DNA of 64,000 nt from Acidimicrobiales bacterium (GTDB lineage Bacteria > Actinomycetota > Acidimicrobiia > Acidimicrobiales > AC-14). Below the pieces are notes generated by a model that saw nothing but the letters and a program-made list of their open reading frames with translations, was not told the DNA's origin and did no database searches. The DNA is taken from positions 44,277 through 108,276 of the forward strand of contig JAODBK010000038.1 of NCBI GenBank assembly GCA_025463925.1. Reading direction: 5' to 3'. Made by a program: the position numbers and the translations under genes. The first letter of the stretch is position 1. Each line of letters begins with the position of its first letter. Below, one piece after another: positions 40,376 through 49,079 of this stretch.

Positions 40376-41200
40376 CGCCGCGTACGTGTCGAGCAACGGC
40401 AGCACGACGTCGGCCGGCGCGCTCGGCAGGCGCACCGCGACCTCGGTGATGCCGATCGACGCGTAGTAGTCGAGCTTCCCCGGGTCGGGCATCACGCCGA
40501 ACGGGATCACGCTGAGCTCGTCGGGATCGCGCCCGGCCGCTTCGGCCGCCTTCCGCATCTCGGGGATCGCGGCCTTCACACCGGCGCCGCCGATCGGGAT
40601 CCAGCCGGCGCCGTACTCGGCGATGTGGGCGAAGAGCTTCGGGCCGGGCGCGCCGCCGACGAGCACCGGCACCCCAGGCCGCTGCACCGGCTTCGGCCAC
40701 GACCAGCTCGGCGAGAAGTCCACGTGCTCGCCGTGGAACTCGGCGACGTCGTCGGCCCAGAGTCGCTGCATCGCCAGCACCTTCTCGCGGCCGATGGCCC
40801 GCCGTTGGGTGTACGGCACGCCGTGGTTCGCCATCTCGTCCTCGTTCCAGCCGAACCCGACGCCGAGCACCATGCGCCCGTTGGAGAGGTGGTCGACCGT
40901 CGCGACCGCCTTCGCCATCACGATGGGGTCGTGCTGCGCGACCAGCGACACACCGGTGCCGAGCCTGAGCGTGGTCGTGACGGCGGCGGCCGCGCTCAGC
41001 GCGACGAAGGGATCGAGGGTGCGCTTGTACTCGTCGGCCAGCTCGGCCTCGCCGGTCGGCGGCGGCGTCCTCCGGCTGGTCGGGATGTGGGTGTGCTCCG
41101 GCAGGTACAGCGAGGAGAAGCCCCGCTCCTCGGCGGCGCGGGCCACGTCGACGATCGGCATCGACCGATCGGTGGCGAAGATCGTCACCCCCACGTCCAT
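40364..41200 (-). CDS. LLM-class F420-dependent oxidoreductase
   Basis: 278 residues from ATG 41200. DVARAAEERGFSSLYLPEHTHIPTSRRTPPPTG and RLGTGVSLVAQHDPIVMAKAVATVDHLSNGRMVLGVGFGWNEDEMANHGV are hallmarks of the mycobacterial-type F420 subfamily. Uses reduced or oxidised coenzyme F420; substrate unknown. The start is fixed by minus-strand TAGCGT at 41208-41213, 7 nt upstream; GTG 41209 would place that hexamer inside the gene. Confidence 0.88.
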   Translation of the reverse strand: MDVGVTIFATDRSMPIVDVARAAEERGFSSLYLPEHTHIPTSRRTPPPTGEAELADEYKRTLDPFVALSAAAAVTTTLRLGTGVSLVAQHDPIVMAKAVATVDHLSNGRMVLGVGFGWNEDEMANHGVPYTQRRAIGREKVLAMQRLWADDVAEFHGEHVDFSPSWSWPKPVQRPGVPVLVGGAPGPKLFAHIAEYGAGWIPIGGAGVKAAIPEMRKAAEAAGRDPDELSVIPFGVMPDPGKLDYYASIGITEVAVRLPSAPADVVLPLLDTYAASVL

Positions 41201-41207
41201 CGCCGGC

Positions 41208-41213
41208 ACGCTA
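41208..41213 (-). promoter_or_regulatory. -10 element of a leaderless promoter
   Basis: TAGCGT (minus strand), 7 nt before the ATG at 41200. Confidence 0.55.
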
Positions 41214-41272
41214 CCCGGCCTTCTCGTCGTCGATTCGGAACGGATTCGGTGCTCTTCCCCGGAAAAGAACGG

Positions 41273-42676
41273 TCAGTGGGGGAGGGAGACGGTGAACGTC
41301 GCGCCGGTGCCGGGTATCGACGCGACGGAGGCGGTCCCGCCGTGGGCATCGGCGATGGCGGCGACGATGGCCAGGCCGAGGCCGGAGCCGCCGCCCGACG
41401 CGCGTGACTGGTCGGCCCGGTAGAAGCGCTCGAACGCGCGGGCCGCGACATCCGCGTCGAGGCCCGGGCCTTCGTCGGCGACCTCGAGTGACGCGCCGGT
41501 GCCGTCGAGGTCGCAGACCCGGACGTGCACCGGCGTGCCGGCCGGCGTGTGGGCCAGCGCGTTGCCCACCAGGTTGGCCGCGACCTGCCGGAGCCGGGCC
41601 TCGTCGCCGGTGACGACGACGTTCGACCCCGGGGGCGAGACCTCCAGGTCGACCGGCCGGTCGGGGTCGACGACGCGCGCGTCGGCCACCGCGTCGGCCG
41701 CGATCGCGGCGAGGTCGACCGGCGACGAGTCCAGCGGCCGGCCCTGGTCGAGCCGGGCCAGCAGCAGCAGCTCGTCGACCAGCCGGCCCATCCGCGCCGC
41801 CTCCTCCTCGATGCGGCGCATGGCGCTCGCCAGGTCCTCCGGCCGGTCGGCGGCGCCCCGCCGGAACAGCTCGGCGTACCCGCGGATCGACGTCAGCGGC
41901 GTCCGCAACTCGTGGGACGCGTCGTCGACGAACTGTCGCAGCCGCGCTTCCGACGCGGTGCGCTCGTCGAAGGCATGTTCGATCTGCCCGAGCATCTCGT
42001 TGAGGGCGATGCCGAGTTGCCCGACCTCAGTGCGCGGGTCGGTGGAGTCGACGCGCCGGGAGAGATCACCACCGGCGATGGCGGCCGCGGTGCCGCCGAT
42101 CTGCTGCAACGGCCGCAGCTCGCGCCGCACGAGCCACCACGCGAGCAGCGCCAGGCCGGCCAGCACGAGCCCCGAGACCAGCCCTTCGACCGCGAGTTGG
42201 TGCCTGAGCGTCGAGTTCATCTCGTCCAGGGGGATGGCGATGATCAACGTGCCGGACGGCTGAACGGGGTAGACGGCGACGCGGAAGTTGCCGCTCCCGC
42301 TCGTGGCCGGCGCGTTGAACTCCCGCGCGCTGCCGGCTTCGCCCGACCCCGGCAGCGACGCCGGCAGGCGGGGCCCGATCGGCTTGGTGCGCTGGTCGTA
42401 CGCGAACACGATCGGCCGGCCGACCGTCTGGCCGTTGCCGTCGCGATACTCGCCGTACGTCCCGGGCGGCACCTGCGTCGGCGAGCCCCCTCGGAACCCG
42501 AAGGGGTCACCTTCGACGATCGCATGCCGGACCGGGTCCTGGGCGCCGACCAGTTGCTGCTCGATGCGGCGCGCGAGGTACGACCGCAGTGAGGAGTAGG
42601 TCACGACGTCGGCGACGAGCAGGCCGGCGGCGACCAGCGCCAGCATCACCGCGATGAGCCGCGCCCGCAGTGACAT
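41273..42676 (-). CDS. Two-component sensor histidine kinase (HAMP)
   Basis: 467 residues. First helix at ~7-27, an extracytoplasmic sensor region of ~140 residues, second helix near 175-195 (LVSGLVLAGLALLAWWLV), HAMP domain, HisKA with DDASHELRTPLTSIRGYAELFR (phosphorylated His) and HATPase motifs NLVGNALAHTP, DEGPGLD and GSGLGLAIV. Resembles MprB/TcrY-type kinases that watch the cell envelope. ATG 42676 is 5 bp after the response regulator stop. Its gene order htrA, regulator, kinase suggests control of periplasmic protein quality. Confidence 0.93.
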   Translation of the reverse strand: MSLRARLIAVMLALVAAGLLVADVVTYSSLRSYLARRIEQQLVGAQDPVRHAIVEGDPFGFRGGSPTQVPPGTYGEYRDGNGQTVGRPIVFAYDQRTKPIGPRLPASLPGSGEAGSAREFNAPATSGSGNFRVAVYPVQPSGTLIIAIPLDEMNSTLRHQLAVEGLVSGLVLAGLALLAWWLVRRELRPLQQIGGTAAAIAGGDLSRRVDSTDPRTEVGQLGIALNEMLGQIEHAFDERTASEARLRQFVDDASHELRTPLTSIRGYAELFRRGAADRPEDLASAMRRIEEEAARMGRLVDELLLLARLDQGRPLDSSPVDLAAIAADAVADARVVDPDRPVDLEVSPPGSNVVVTGDEARLRQVAANLVGNALAHTPAGTPVHVRVCDLDGTGASLEVADEGPGLDADVAARAFERFYRADQSRASGGGSGLGLAIVAAIADAHGGTASVASIPGTGATFTVSLPH

Positions 42677-42681
42677 CGCGG

Positions 42682-43374
42682 TCAGCGCTCCGGCGGCAGA
42701 CGCAAGGTGTAGCCCACGCCGCGCACGGTGTGGATCAGCGGCGCGCCGTCGCGGTCGATCTTCTTCCGCAGGTAGCTGATGTACGTCTCGACGACGTTGG
42801 GATCGCCGCCGAAGTCGTACTGCCACACGTGGTCGAGGATCTGCGACTTCGACAGCACCCGCCGCACGTTCACGAGCAGGTACCGCAGCAGGTTGAACTC
42901 GGTCGGGGTGAGCTCGATGGCCCGGTCGCCGCGCCACACCTCATGGGTGTCCTCGTCCATCTCGAGCTCGGCGAAGCGCAGCCGGCCGCCGGTGTCGATG
43001 CGGCGGCTGCGCCGGAGGACCACCCGCACCCGCGCCACCAGCTCCTCGAGGCTGAACGGCTTGGTGACGTAGTCGTCGCCGCCGATGGTGAGGCCCCGGA
43101 CCTTGTCCTCGGTGGCATCGCGCGCGGTGAGGAAGAGCACCGGCACGGGGCGGCCGTCGGCCGACAGGCGCTCGGTGACCGCGAACCCGTCGATGTCGGG
43201 CAGCATCACGTCGAGGACGATGAGGTCCGGCCGGAAGTCGGCCGCCGCCTTCAACGCCTGACGCCCGGTCGCCGCGACCTGGACGTCGTAACCCTCGTAC
43301 CGCAGAGCGGTGGCGACGAGATCGGTGATGTTGGCCTCGTCGTCGACGACGAGCACGCGGTCGGCCTCGGTCAC
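42682..43374 (-). CDS. OmpR-family response regulator
   Basis: 230 residues from GTG 43374. Receiver domain with VLVVDDEANIT (acidic pocket), LIVLDVMLPDIDGF (phosphoacceptor Asp), FLTARD and DDYVTKPFSLEEL (Lys); then an OmpR winged helix with ELTPTEFNLLRYLLVNVRRVLSKSQILDHVW and VVETYISYLRKKID. Minus-strand TAGGCT at 43382-43387 lies 7 nt upstream and overlaps the htrA stop codon, giving the regulator-kinase pair its own promoter. The three 11-bp repeats before htrA (44623-44649) have the spacing OmpR-type dimers need. Confidence 0.94.
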   Translation of the reverse strand: MTEADRVLVVDDEANITDLVATALRYEGYDVQVAATGRQALKAAADFRPDLIVLDVMLPDIDGFAVTERLSADGRPVPVLFLTARDATEDKVRGLTIGGDDYVTKPFSLEELVARVRVVLRRSRRIDTGGRLRFAELEMDEDTHEVWRGDRAIELTPTEFNLLRYLLVNVRRVLSKSQILDHVWQYDFGGDPNVVETYISYLRKKIDRDGAPLIHTVRGVGYTLRLPPER

Positions 43375-43381
43375 CACCACG

Positions 43382-43387
43382 AGCCTA
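43382..43387 (-). promoter_or_regulatory. -10 element of the response regulator gene
   Basis: TAGGCT (minus strand), 7 nt before the GTG at 43374. The first three bases are also the TAG stop codon of htrA (43385-43387). Confidence 0.5.
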
Positions 43388-44599
43388 CGGAGACGGCCTG
43401 GTCGCGAGCGTCACCTGGGTGCTCTGGTCGGTGCCGGCGTGGCGCCACCGGATGGTGACCTTGTCACCCGGCTGGTGCTTCCGGATCGCGGCCGCGAGGT
43501 CGGTCGGTCCGGAGACCGGCTGGCCGTCGATCGCCAGGAGGACGTCGCCGACCTGGATGCCGGCGCCGGCCGCCGGCGTCCCGCCGGACACGTTGGTGAC
43601 GACGGCACCGTCGGGACCGGTCTGCGTGCTCACGCCGAGGAACGCGCCGCCGGCGACGGGGTTGGTGGACTGCCGGGCGCCCGAATGGTCGCGGCGCAGT
43701 CGTTCGAGCACCGGCTTCACCTTGTCGATCGCGATGGCGAAGCCGATGTTCTGCGCCTGCCCGGCGACCGCGGTGTTCATCGCGATGACGCGGCCCGCCG
43801 AATCGACCAGCGGCCCACCCGAGTTGCCGGGGTTGATCGCGGCGTCCGTCTGGATGAGCCCGGACAGGCTCTCCGAGCTGGTGTCGATGCTGCGGTCGAG
43901 CGCCGACACGATCCCCTCGGTCACCGTGAGGCCGCCCTTGAGGCCGAGCGCGTTGCCGATGGCGACGACGCTGTCGCCGACGCGCAACGACGACGACGCG
44001 CCGAGCTCCGCGGTCTTCAGGCCGGACGCGTTGCGGATGCGCACCAGCGCGATGTCGTTGGCGGTGTCGATGCCGACCAGGTCGGCGATGCGGGCGCTCG
44101 TCTCACCGGGCAGCTCGACCGTGATCGAGCTGGCGCCGTCGACGACGTGGGCATTGGTCAGCACCTCGCCGCCGGCGGTGAGCACGATGCCCGTGCCGGC
44201 ACCACTCGAGGGGAAGAACGGCCCGGCCTGGTAGGCCTCGGTCTTGATCGACACCACGCCCGGCTCGACCTTGGCCAGCACGCCGTGGATGTCGGTCGGG
44301 TTGCTGATGCGACCGCCGGGGCCGGCATCGATCACGGTCTTCGTGTCCTTGCTCGTCACCCGGCCGGCGACCGCGCCGGCGGCCCCGCCCGACACCAGCG
44401 CGACCAGCACGGCGGCGACGACCCAGCGCCGCGATGCCGACGCCGCCGGAGGCGCCGGCGGTGGGGAGGGCGGCGGCGGTGGGGGAATGGTGTCGGTCAC
44501 CGCTTCGACGGGCGCGGTGTCGTCCACCGGCATCGGCTCGAGCGGCTCCTGCTCCAGCGTGGGGGGTTCGACCGCGATGGGGCTCTGGTCGGCATCCAT
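43385..44599 (-). CDS. Membrane-anchored HtrA/DegP-like serine protease with PDZ domain
   Basis: 404 residues. A proline-rich cytoplasmic tail (about residues 35-52) precedes one membrane segment (WVVAAVLVALVSGGAAGAVAG, ~57-77). The trypsin-like domain has His in EVLTNAHVVDG, Asp in ANDIALVRI and Ser in AAINPGNSGGPLV; a C-terminal PDZ domain follows (GAFLGVSTQTG...AGAGIQVGDVLLAIDGQPV). It degrades or refolds damaged proteins outside the membrane, like mycobacterial PepD/HtrA. ATG 44599 is preferred: CAGGAT (44607-44612) is 7 nt upstream, but ATG 44608 cannot be excluded. Three 11-bp repeats lie just upstream. Confidence 0.93.
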   Translation of the reverse strand: MDADQSPIAVEPPTLEQEPLEPMPVDDTAPVEAVTDTIPPPPPPSPPPAPPAASASRRWVVAAVLVALVSGGAAGAVAGRVTSKDTKTVIDAGPGGRISNPTDIHGVLAKVEPGVVSIKTEAYQAGPFFPSSGAGTGIVLTAGGEVLTNAHVVDGASSITVELPGETSARIADLVGIDTANDIALVRIRNASGLKTAELGASSSLRVGDSVVAIGNALGLKGGLTVTEGIVSALDRSIDTSSESLSGLIQTDAAINPGNSGGPLVDSAGRVIAMNTAVAGQAQNIGFAIAIDKVKPVLERLRRDHSGARQSTNPVAGGAFLGVSTQTGPDGAVVTNVSGGTPAAGAGIQVGDVLLAIDGQPVSGPTDLAAAIRKHQPGDKVTIRWRHAGTDQSTQVTLATRPSP

Positions 44600-44606
44600 G
44601 ACGGCC

Positions 44607-44612
44607 ATCCTG
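44607..44612 (-). promoter_or_regulatory. -10 element of htrA (weak match)
   Basis: CAGGAT (minus strand), 7 nt before the ATG at 44599. It departs from TAnnnT at the first base, as expected for an activator-dependent promoter, and the repeats at 44623-44649 lie where an activator would bind. Confidence 0.4.
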
Positions 44613-44622
44613 CCCAGCCAAC

Positions 44623-44649
44623 CTGAGAAGCAACTGTGGGGCAACTGGG
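44623..44649 (-). promoter_or_regulatory. Three direct repeats at 11-bp spacing, probable response-regulator binding array
   Basis: On the minus strand: CCCAGTTGCCC, CACAGTTGCTT, CTCAGGTTGGC, i.e. C-n-CAG at 44645-44649, 44634-44638 and 44623-44627. The 11-bp period is one helical turn, as in OmpR/PhoB-family sites. It lies between -10 and -50 relative to the predicted htrA start. Confidence 0.7.
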
Positions 44650-44665
44650 ACGACGGGCGAGGCAC

Positions 44666-44671
44666 TAACTT
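44666..44671 (+). promoter_or_regulatory. -10 element of a leaderless promoter
   Basis: TAACTT, 8 nt before the GTG at 44680. Confidence 0.5.
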
Positions 44672-44679
44672 CGCCGACC

Positions 44680-45558
44680 GTGCCCTTCGCCCCCAGCAAC
44701 GGGATCGAGCTCTGGTACGAGACGTTCGGCGACCCGGCCGGCCGGCCGCTGCTGCTGATCATGGGGCTCGGCGCCCAGTCGATCCATTGGGAGGACTCGG
44801 TCTGCCAGGCGTTCGTCGACCGCGGGTTCTTCGTCCTGCGGTTCGACAATCGGGACGTCGGCCTGTCGACCAAGTTCCGCGACGCGCCGTTGCCCGACCT
44901 CCTCGCGGCGTTGGCGGGCGACACCAGCTCGGCGGCCTACACCATCGACGACATGGCCGATGACGCCGCCGGCCTCCTCGATCACCTCGGCATCGCCTCC
45001 GCGCACGTCGTCGGCGCGTCGATGGGCGGGATGATTGCCCAGGCGCTCGCGATCGGGCACCCGTCGCGGGCGCGCTCCTTGACGTCGATCATGTCGACGA
45101 CCGGCGACCCGGCGGTCGGGTTCCCGCACCCCGAGGTGTTGCCGGCGTTGCTGGAGCGGGCCCCCGCGGATCGCGAGGGGTTCGCCGCGAACCACGTGCG
45201 GACGTTCACCGCGATCGGCTCACCCGGGTACCCGCCGGACCCCGACTACCTGCGCGACCGCGGTCGGCGGAGCTTCGACCGGTGTTACGAGCCGGTCGGT
45301 GTCGGCCGGCAGATGCTCGCCATCGCGGCGTCGCCGGACCGCACGCCGGGCCTCGCCACGATCACGGTTCCGACGTTGGTGATCCATGGCGAATCCGATC
45401 CGCTCGTCGACGTGAGCGGCGGCCGGGCCACCGCCGCCGCGGTGCCGGGTGCGCGTCTGATCACGATCCCCGGCATGGGCCACGACCTGCCGCGCGCGCT
45501 CATCGGCCAGTTCGTGGAGGAGATCAGCGCGCTGGCGACGGCCGCGGACGCGAAGTAG
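44680..45558 (+). CDS. Alpha/beta-fold hydrolase
   Basis: 292 residues. Nucleophile elbow VVGASMGGMIAQAL (Ser near 115), Asp in HGESDPLVDVSGG, His in IPGMGHDLP, and the oxyanion-type LLLIMGLGAQSIHWED. This pattern (GLGAQSxxW, then RFDNRDVGLSTK) is typical of the actinobacterial hydrolases related to aclacinomycin methylesterase RdmC. Substrate unknown. GTG 44680 is leaderless; divergent from htrA and possibly sharing its regulatory region. Confidence 0.88.
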   Translation: MPFAPSNGIELWYETFGDPAGRPLLLIMGLGAQSIHWEDSVCQAFVDRGFFVLRFDNRDVGLSTKFRDAPLPDLLAALAGDTSSAAYTIDDMADDAAGLLDHLGIASAHVVGASMGGMIAQALAIGHPSRARSLTSIMSTTGDPAVGFPHPEVLPALLERAPADREGFAANHVRTFTAIGSPGYPPDPDYLRDRGRRSFDRCYEPVGVGRQMLAIAASPDRTPGLATITVPTLVIHGESDPLVDVSGGRATAAAVPGARLITIPGMGHDLPRALIGQFVEEISALATAADAK

Positions 45559-45563
45559 TTCGG

Positions 45564-45569
45564 TACCAT
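45564..45569 (+). promoter_or_regulatory. -10 element of the oligopeptide importer operon
   Basis: TACCAT; transcription from about 45576 would give a leader of ~46 nt containing the GGGGGAA ribosome site before GTG 45622. Confidence 0.4.
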
Positions 45570-45621
45570 CGGCAAGCAACGTGGGCACTGGGGCCCGCCA
45601 GAGAGACCCCGGGGGAACGTC

Positions 45622-47232
45622 GTGCATCGTCGCCGTCGTGTGCTGCTCACGTTGCTGCTCCTCGTCGCGCTGGTCACGGCGGCCTGCAGCAGCGGCGGTG
45701 GGAGCACGCGCGGCGCGGGCAGCACGACCCCGACGTCGGCCGGCCCGCCCAAGTCCGGCGGCCGCCTGGTGATCGGCGTCGAAGCCGAATCCGACGGGTT
45801 CGACCTCACCAAGAACCGGCCCGCGGCCTCCGGCACAGTGGTGTTCCGCGCGATCTACGACCAGCTGTACGTGTTCGACAAGTACGACAAGCCACAGCCG
45901 TCGCTCGCGACCGGGGCCGAGCACAACGCCGACTTCACCGAGTGGACGATCCACGTCCGGGCCGGGGTCACGTTCCAGGACGGCACCCCGCTCGATGCCG
46001 CGGCCGTCCAGGGCAACATCCAGGCCATCAAGAGCTCGGCGCTCACCGGCCCGCTGCTGAACCCGATCGTCGGCGTGGACGTCGTGGACCCCCTCAGCGT
46101 CCGGGTCCGCCTCAACTCGGCCCTCCCGGCGTTCCCGTCCTACATGGCGACCGCGCTCGGCACCATCCAGGCGCCGGCGATGCGCAAGGACCCGGACAGC
46201 GGCCGTCATCCGATCGGCACCGGTCCGTACCGCTTGAAGTCGTGGACACCCGGCAGCAGCCTCGTGCTGGCCCGGAACCCCAACTACTGGCGCAAGGGCC
46301 TGCCCTACTTCGACGAGATCGAGATCCGCCCGATCCCGGATGCCCACTCACGGCTGTCGGCGTTGCGCGCCGGCGACGTCGACATGATCCACACGTCGGA
46401 CGGCCAGAGCATCGCCGACCTCCGCAAGGAGACGAGCCTCCAGGTCCAGGAGGAGAAGACGGGCGAGACGGAAGAGGGTTTCGTCATGCTCAACACCGGC
46501 AAGCCGCCGTTCGACGACATCCGGCTGCGCAAGGCGTTGGCACTGGCGACCAACCCGCAGCAGGTGATCGACATCGCCGGGGCCGGTGTCGGCACCACCG
46601 CCGACGGCCCGTGGGCGCCGGGCTCGCCCTGGTACACGCCGACGGGCTACCCGAAGATGGACGTGGCCCAGGCGCGATCGCTGGTGCAGCAGATCAAGGC
46701 CGAGAAGGGTGCCGTCAACATCGAGCTCAAGGCGACGGCCGACCCGGCGACGCTGCAGGTCGCGCAGCTGTTGAAGGATCAATGGAGCCAGGTCGGCATC
46801 ACGACGTCGATCAAGCAGGTCGAGCAGAGCCAGTACATCCTCGACGCACTGAAGGGTGACTACCAGGGGATCCTCTGGCGGCAGTTCGGCGCGCGCGATC
46901 CCGACCTCGAGTACCCGTGGTGGAACTCGAAGTACGCCGCGCCGGAGGGCGCGCTGGCGCTCAACTTCGCCCGCCACGCCAGCAAGCAGATCGACGACGC
47001 CCAGGAGCAGGGCCGGCACTCCGACGACCCCGCAGTCCGCAAGGCGGCGTACGCGACGGTCGGCCGCGTGTTGGCCGAGGACCTCCCGTACGTGTGGCTG
47101 AGCCACACCGTGTGGGCCTTGGCGGCCAAGCCCGACATCCACGGCCTCGGCGGCGGGACCGAGGTCGACGGATCGGCGGCGACCGGGCCCGACAACGGCT
47201 CGTTCTCCGTCGCCGAGCTCTGGCGCGGCTGA
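45622..47232 (+). CDS. Oligopeptide-type ABC importer, lipoprotein substrate-binding protein
   Basis: 536 residues from GTG 45622, with GGGGGAA 6 nt upstream. VLLTLLLLVALVTAACSSGG is a lipoprotein signal (lipobox VTAAC). The mature protein is a class C (SBP_bac_5) binding protein: WTIHVRAGVTFQDGTPLDAAAVQ, HPIGTGPYRLKSWTPGSSLVLARNPNYW and DDIRLRKALALATNP are its signatures. Binds peptides, nickel or other small molecules; the ligand cannot be read from sequence. First gene of a five-gene operon. Confidence 0.92.
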   Translation: MHRRRRVLLTLLLLVALVTAACSSGGGSTRGAGSTTPTSAGPPKSGGRLVIGVEAESDGFDLTKNRPAASGTVVFRAIYDQLYVFDKYDKPQPSLATGAEHNADFTEWTIHVRAGVTFQDGTPLDAAAVQGNIQAIKSSALTGPLLNPIVGVDVVDPLSVRVRLNSALPAFPSYMATALGTIQAPAMRKDPDSGRHPIGTGPYRLKSWTPGSSLVLARNPNYWRKGLPYFDEIEIRPIPDAHSRLSALRAGDVDMIHTSDGQSIADLRKETSLQVQEEKTGETEEGFVMLNTGKPPFDDIRLRKALALATNPQQVIDIAGAGVGTTADGPWAPGSPWYTPTGYPKMDVAQARSLVQQIKAEKGAVNIELKATADPATLQVAQLLKDQWSQVGITTSIKQVEQSQYILDALKGDYQGILWRQFGARDPDLEYPWWNSKYAAPEGALALNFARHASKQIDDAQEQGRHSDDPAVRKAAYATVGRVLAEDLPYVWLSHTVWALAAKPDIHGLGGGTEVDGSAATGPDNGSFSVAELWRG

Positions 47233-47242
47233 GCCTCCACGC

Positions 47243-48196
47243 GTGCGCTTCGTCCGCCGGCAGCTCCTGCACCTCGTGCCGGTGCTGTTCGTCGTCACGT
47301 TCCTGTCGTTCCTGCTGATCAACCTGTTGCCGGGTGATCCCGTGATCACGATCCTCGGGCCCGGCGCGACGCAGGAGCACGTCACCGCGCTCCGGAAGGA
47401 GCTGGCGCTCGACGAGCCGATCCCCGTGCGCTACGTCCACTGGCTGAAGCGGATCGCGACCGGGCACCTCGGGCAGTCGTACGTCAACCGGCAGCCGGTG
47501 CTCGAAGCGATCCGCCAGCGGTTGCCGACGACGCTCGAGCTCATGATCCTCGCCGAGGCGTTCGCGTTGGCGCTGGCGATCCCGATGGGCATCCTCGCGG
47601 CGCGGCGGCCGAACGGCATCTTCGACCGGGTGACCACGACCACCGCGTTCGGGTTGCTCGCGGTCCCGAACTTCATGCTGGCGGTGGTGCTGGTGTACGT
47701 GTTCGCGCTCCACTGGCACCTGTTGCCGGCGGAGGGGTACACCGCGCTGACGCAGAACCCGTTCGAGAACCTCCGCCACCTCGTGCTTCCGGCGGTCACC
47801 CTGGCGGCCGCCGACGTGGCCGTCTACGTCCGGCTCTTGCGGTCCGAGATGGTGACGACGCTCCAGCAGGACTTCATCACACTGGCGCGGGCCAAGGGTC
47901 TGCCCGATCGCCGGATCCTGCTCCGCCACGCGTTCCGGCCGTCGACGTTCTCACTGGTGACGGTGATCGGCCTGAACCTGGGCCGCCTGATCGGTGGCGC
48001 GTTCATCGTCGAGTACATCTTCGCGTTGCCGGGCATCGGCACCTTGACGGTGAGCTCGATCTTCAATCGCGACTATCTCGTGGTGCAGGGAACCGTCGTG
48101 CTGATCGCGGTGGGCTACGTGTTGGCCAACTTCCTCGTGGACGTCAGCTACTCGTTCCTCGACCCGCGCATCAAGGATGTTCGTGCGCTCACCTGA
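47243..48196 (+). CDS. Oligopeptide-type ABC importer permease (DppB-like)
   Basis: 317 residues with six helices. VTFLSFLLINLLPGDPV near the N-terminus, GHLGQSYVNRQPVLEAIRQRLPTTLELM, and the EAA loop DFITLARAKGLPDRRILLRHAFRP that contacts the ATPase. Ends with FLVDVSYSFLDPRIK, the DppB C-terminal motif. GTG 47243 starts 10 bp after the binding protein stop. Confidence 0.94.
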   Translation: MRFVRRQLLHLVPVLFVVTFLSFLLINLLPGDPVITILGPGATQEHVTALRKELALDEPIPVRYVHWLKRIATGHLGQSYVNRQPVLEAIRQRLPTTLELMILAEAFALALAIPMGILAARRPNGIFDRVTTTTAFGLLAVPNFMLAVVLVYVFALHWHLLPAEGYTALTQNPFENLRHLVLPAVTLAAADVAVYVRLLRSEMVTTLQQDFITLARAKGLPDRRILLRHAFRPSTFSLVTVIGLNLGRLIGGAFIVEYIFALPGIGTLTVSSIFNRDYLVVQGTVVLIAVGYVLANFLVDVSYSFLDPRIKDVRALT

Positions 48197-49079
48197 GGTC
48201 ATCGGCGCCGAGGCGGCGGCCGGCGGGGCGCCGTTGCTGGAGGACGTCGCGCCGCGGGCCCGACGGCGTCTGGGCCCGGCGTTCTGGGTGTCGGTGGGGT
48301 GGCTCGCGATCGTGGTGCTGGCCGCCGTCCTCGCCGACGTCCTGCCGCTGGCCAGCACCAACCACACCGTCGGGCTGCGAGGCGCCGGCCCGAGCGGAGG
48401 CCACCTGCTCGGGCTCGACTCGCTCGGCCGCGACCTGCTGGCCCGCACCGTCCACGGCGCTCGCGTCTCGTTGCTCGTCGGCGTCACGTCGGTGTCGCTG
48501 AGCCTGCTCGTCGGTGGGCTGCTCGGCATCCTGGCCGGCTACTACCGGGGCGGCGTCGAGCGGCTGATCATGGGCGCGGTCGACGTCCTGCTGGCGTTCC
48601 CGGCGCTGGTGCTGGCGCTGGCGATCGTGACGTTCCGGGGCCCCGGCAAGCTCTCGAACGTCATCCTCGCGATCAGCATCCTGTCGATCGCGCCGATCGC
48701 GCGGCTCATCCGCGCCACGACGCTCACGTACGCGCAGCGCGACTTCGTCCTCGCCAGCCGGACGATGGGCGCGCGCGACCGCGAGATCATCGTGCGGGAG
48801 ATCCTCCCGAACGTGGCCCTGCCGGCCGCGGCCTACGCGCTGATCGGTGTCGCCATCGCGATGCTGGCCGAAGGCGGGCTCGCGTTCCTCGGGCTGTCGG
48901 TGGCGCCGCCCACGCCGACGTGGGGCGGGATGATCAACGAGGGCCGCATCATCCTCGACCACGCGCCGCAGGTGACCTTCGTGCCGGCGCTGGCCCTCTT
49001 CACCACCGTGCTCGCGCTCAACCTGGTCGGCGACCGGCTGCAGTCGTTCTTCGAGATCCGCGAGTCCGGCCTGTCGTGA
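48183..49079 (+). CDS. Oligopeptide-type ABC importer permease (DppC-like)
   Basis: 298 residues from GTG 48183, which has AAGGA 5 nt upstream; ATG 48177 would overlap that site. LLGLDSLGRDLLARTVHGARVSLLVG is the DppC signature, and DFVLASRTMGARDREIIVREILPN the EAA loop. Ends FVPALALFTTVLALNLVGDRLQ. Overlaps the DppB-like gene by 14 bp. Confidence 0.93.
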   Translation: MRSPEVIGAEAAAGGAPLLEDVAPRARRRLGPAFWVSVGWLAIVVLAAVLADVLPLASTNHTVGLRGAGPSGGHLLGLDSLGRDLLARTVHGARVSLLVGVTSVSLSLLVGGLLGILAGYYRGGVERLIMGAVDVLLAFPALVLALAIVTFRGPGKLSNVILAISILSIAPIARLIRATTLTYAQRDFVLASRTMGARDREIIVREILPNVALPAAAYALIGVAIAMLAEGGLAFLGLSVAPPTPTWGGMINEGRIILDHAPQVTFVPALALFTTVLALNLVGDRLQSFFEIRESGLS

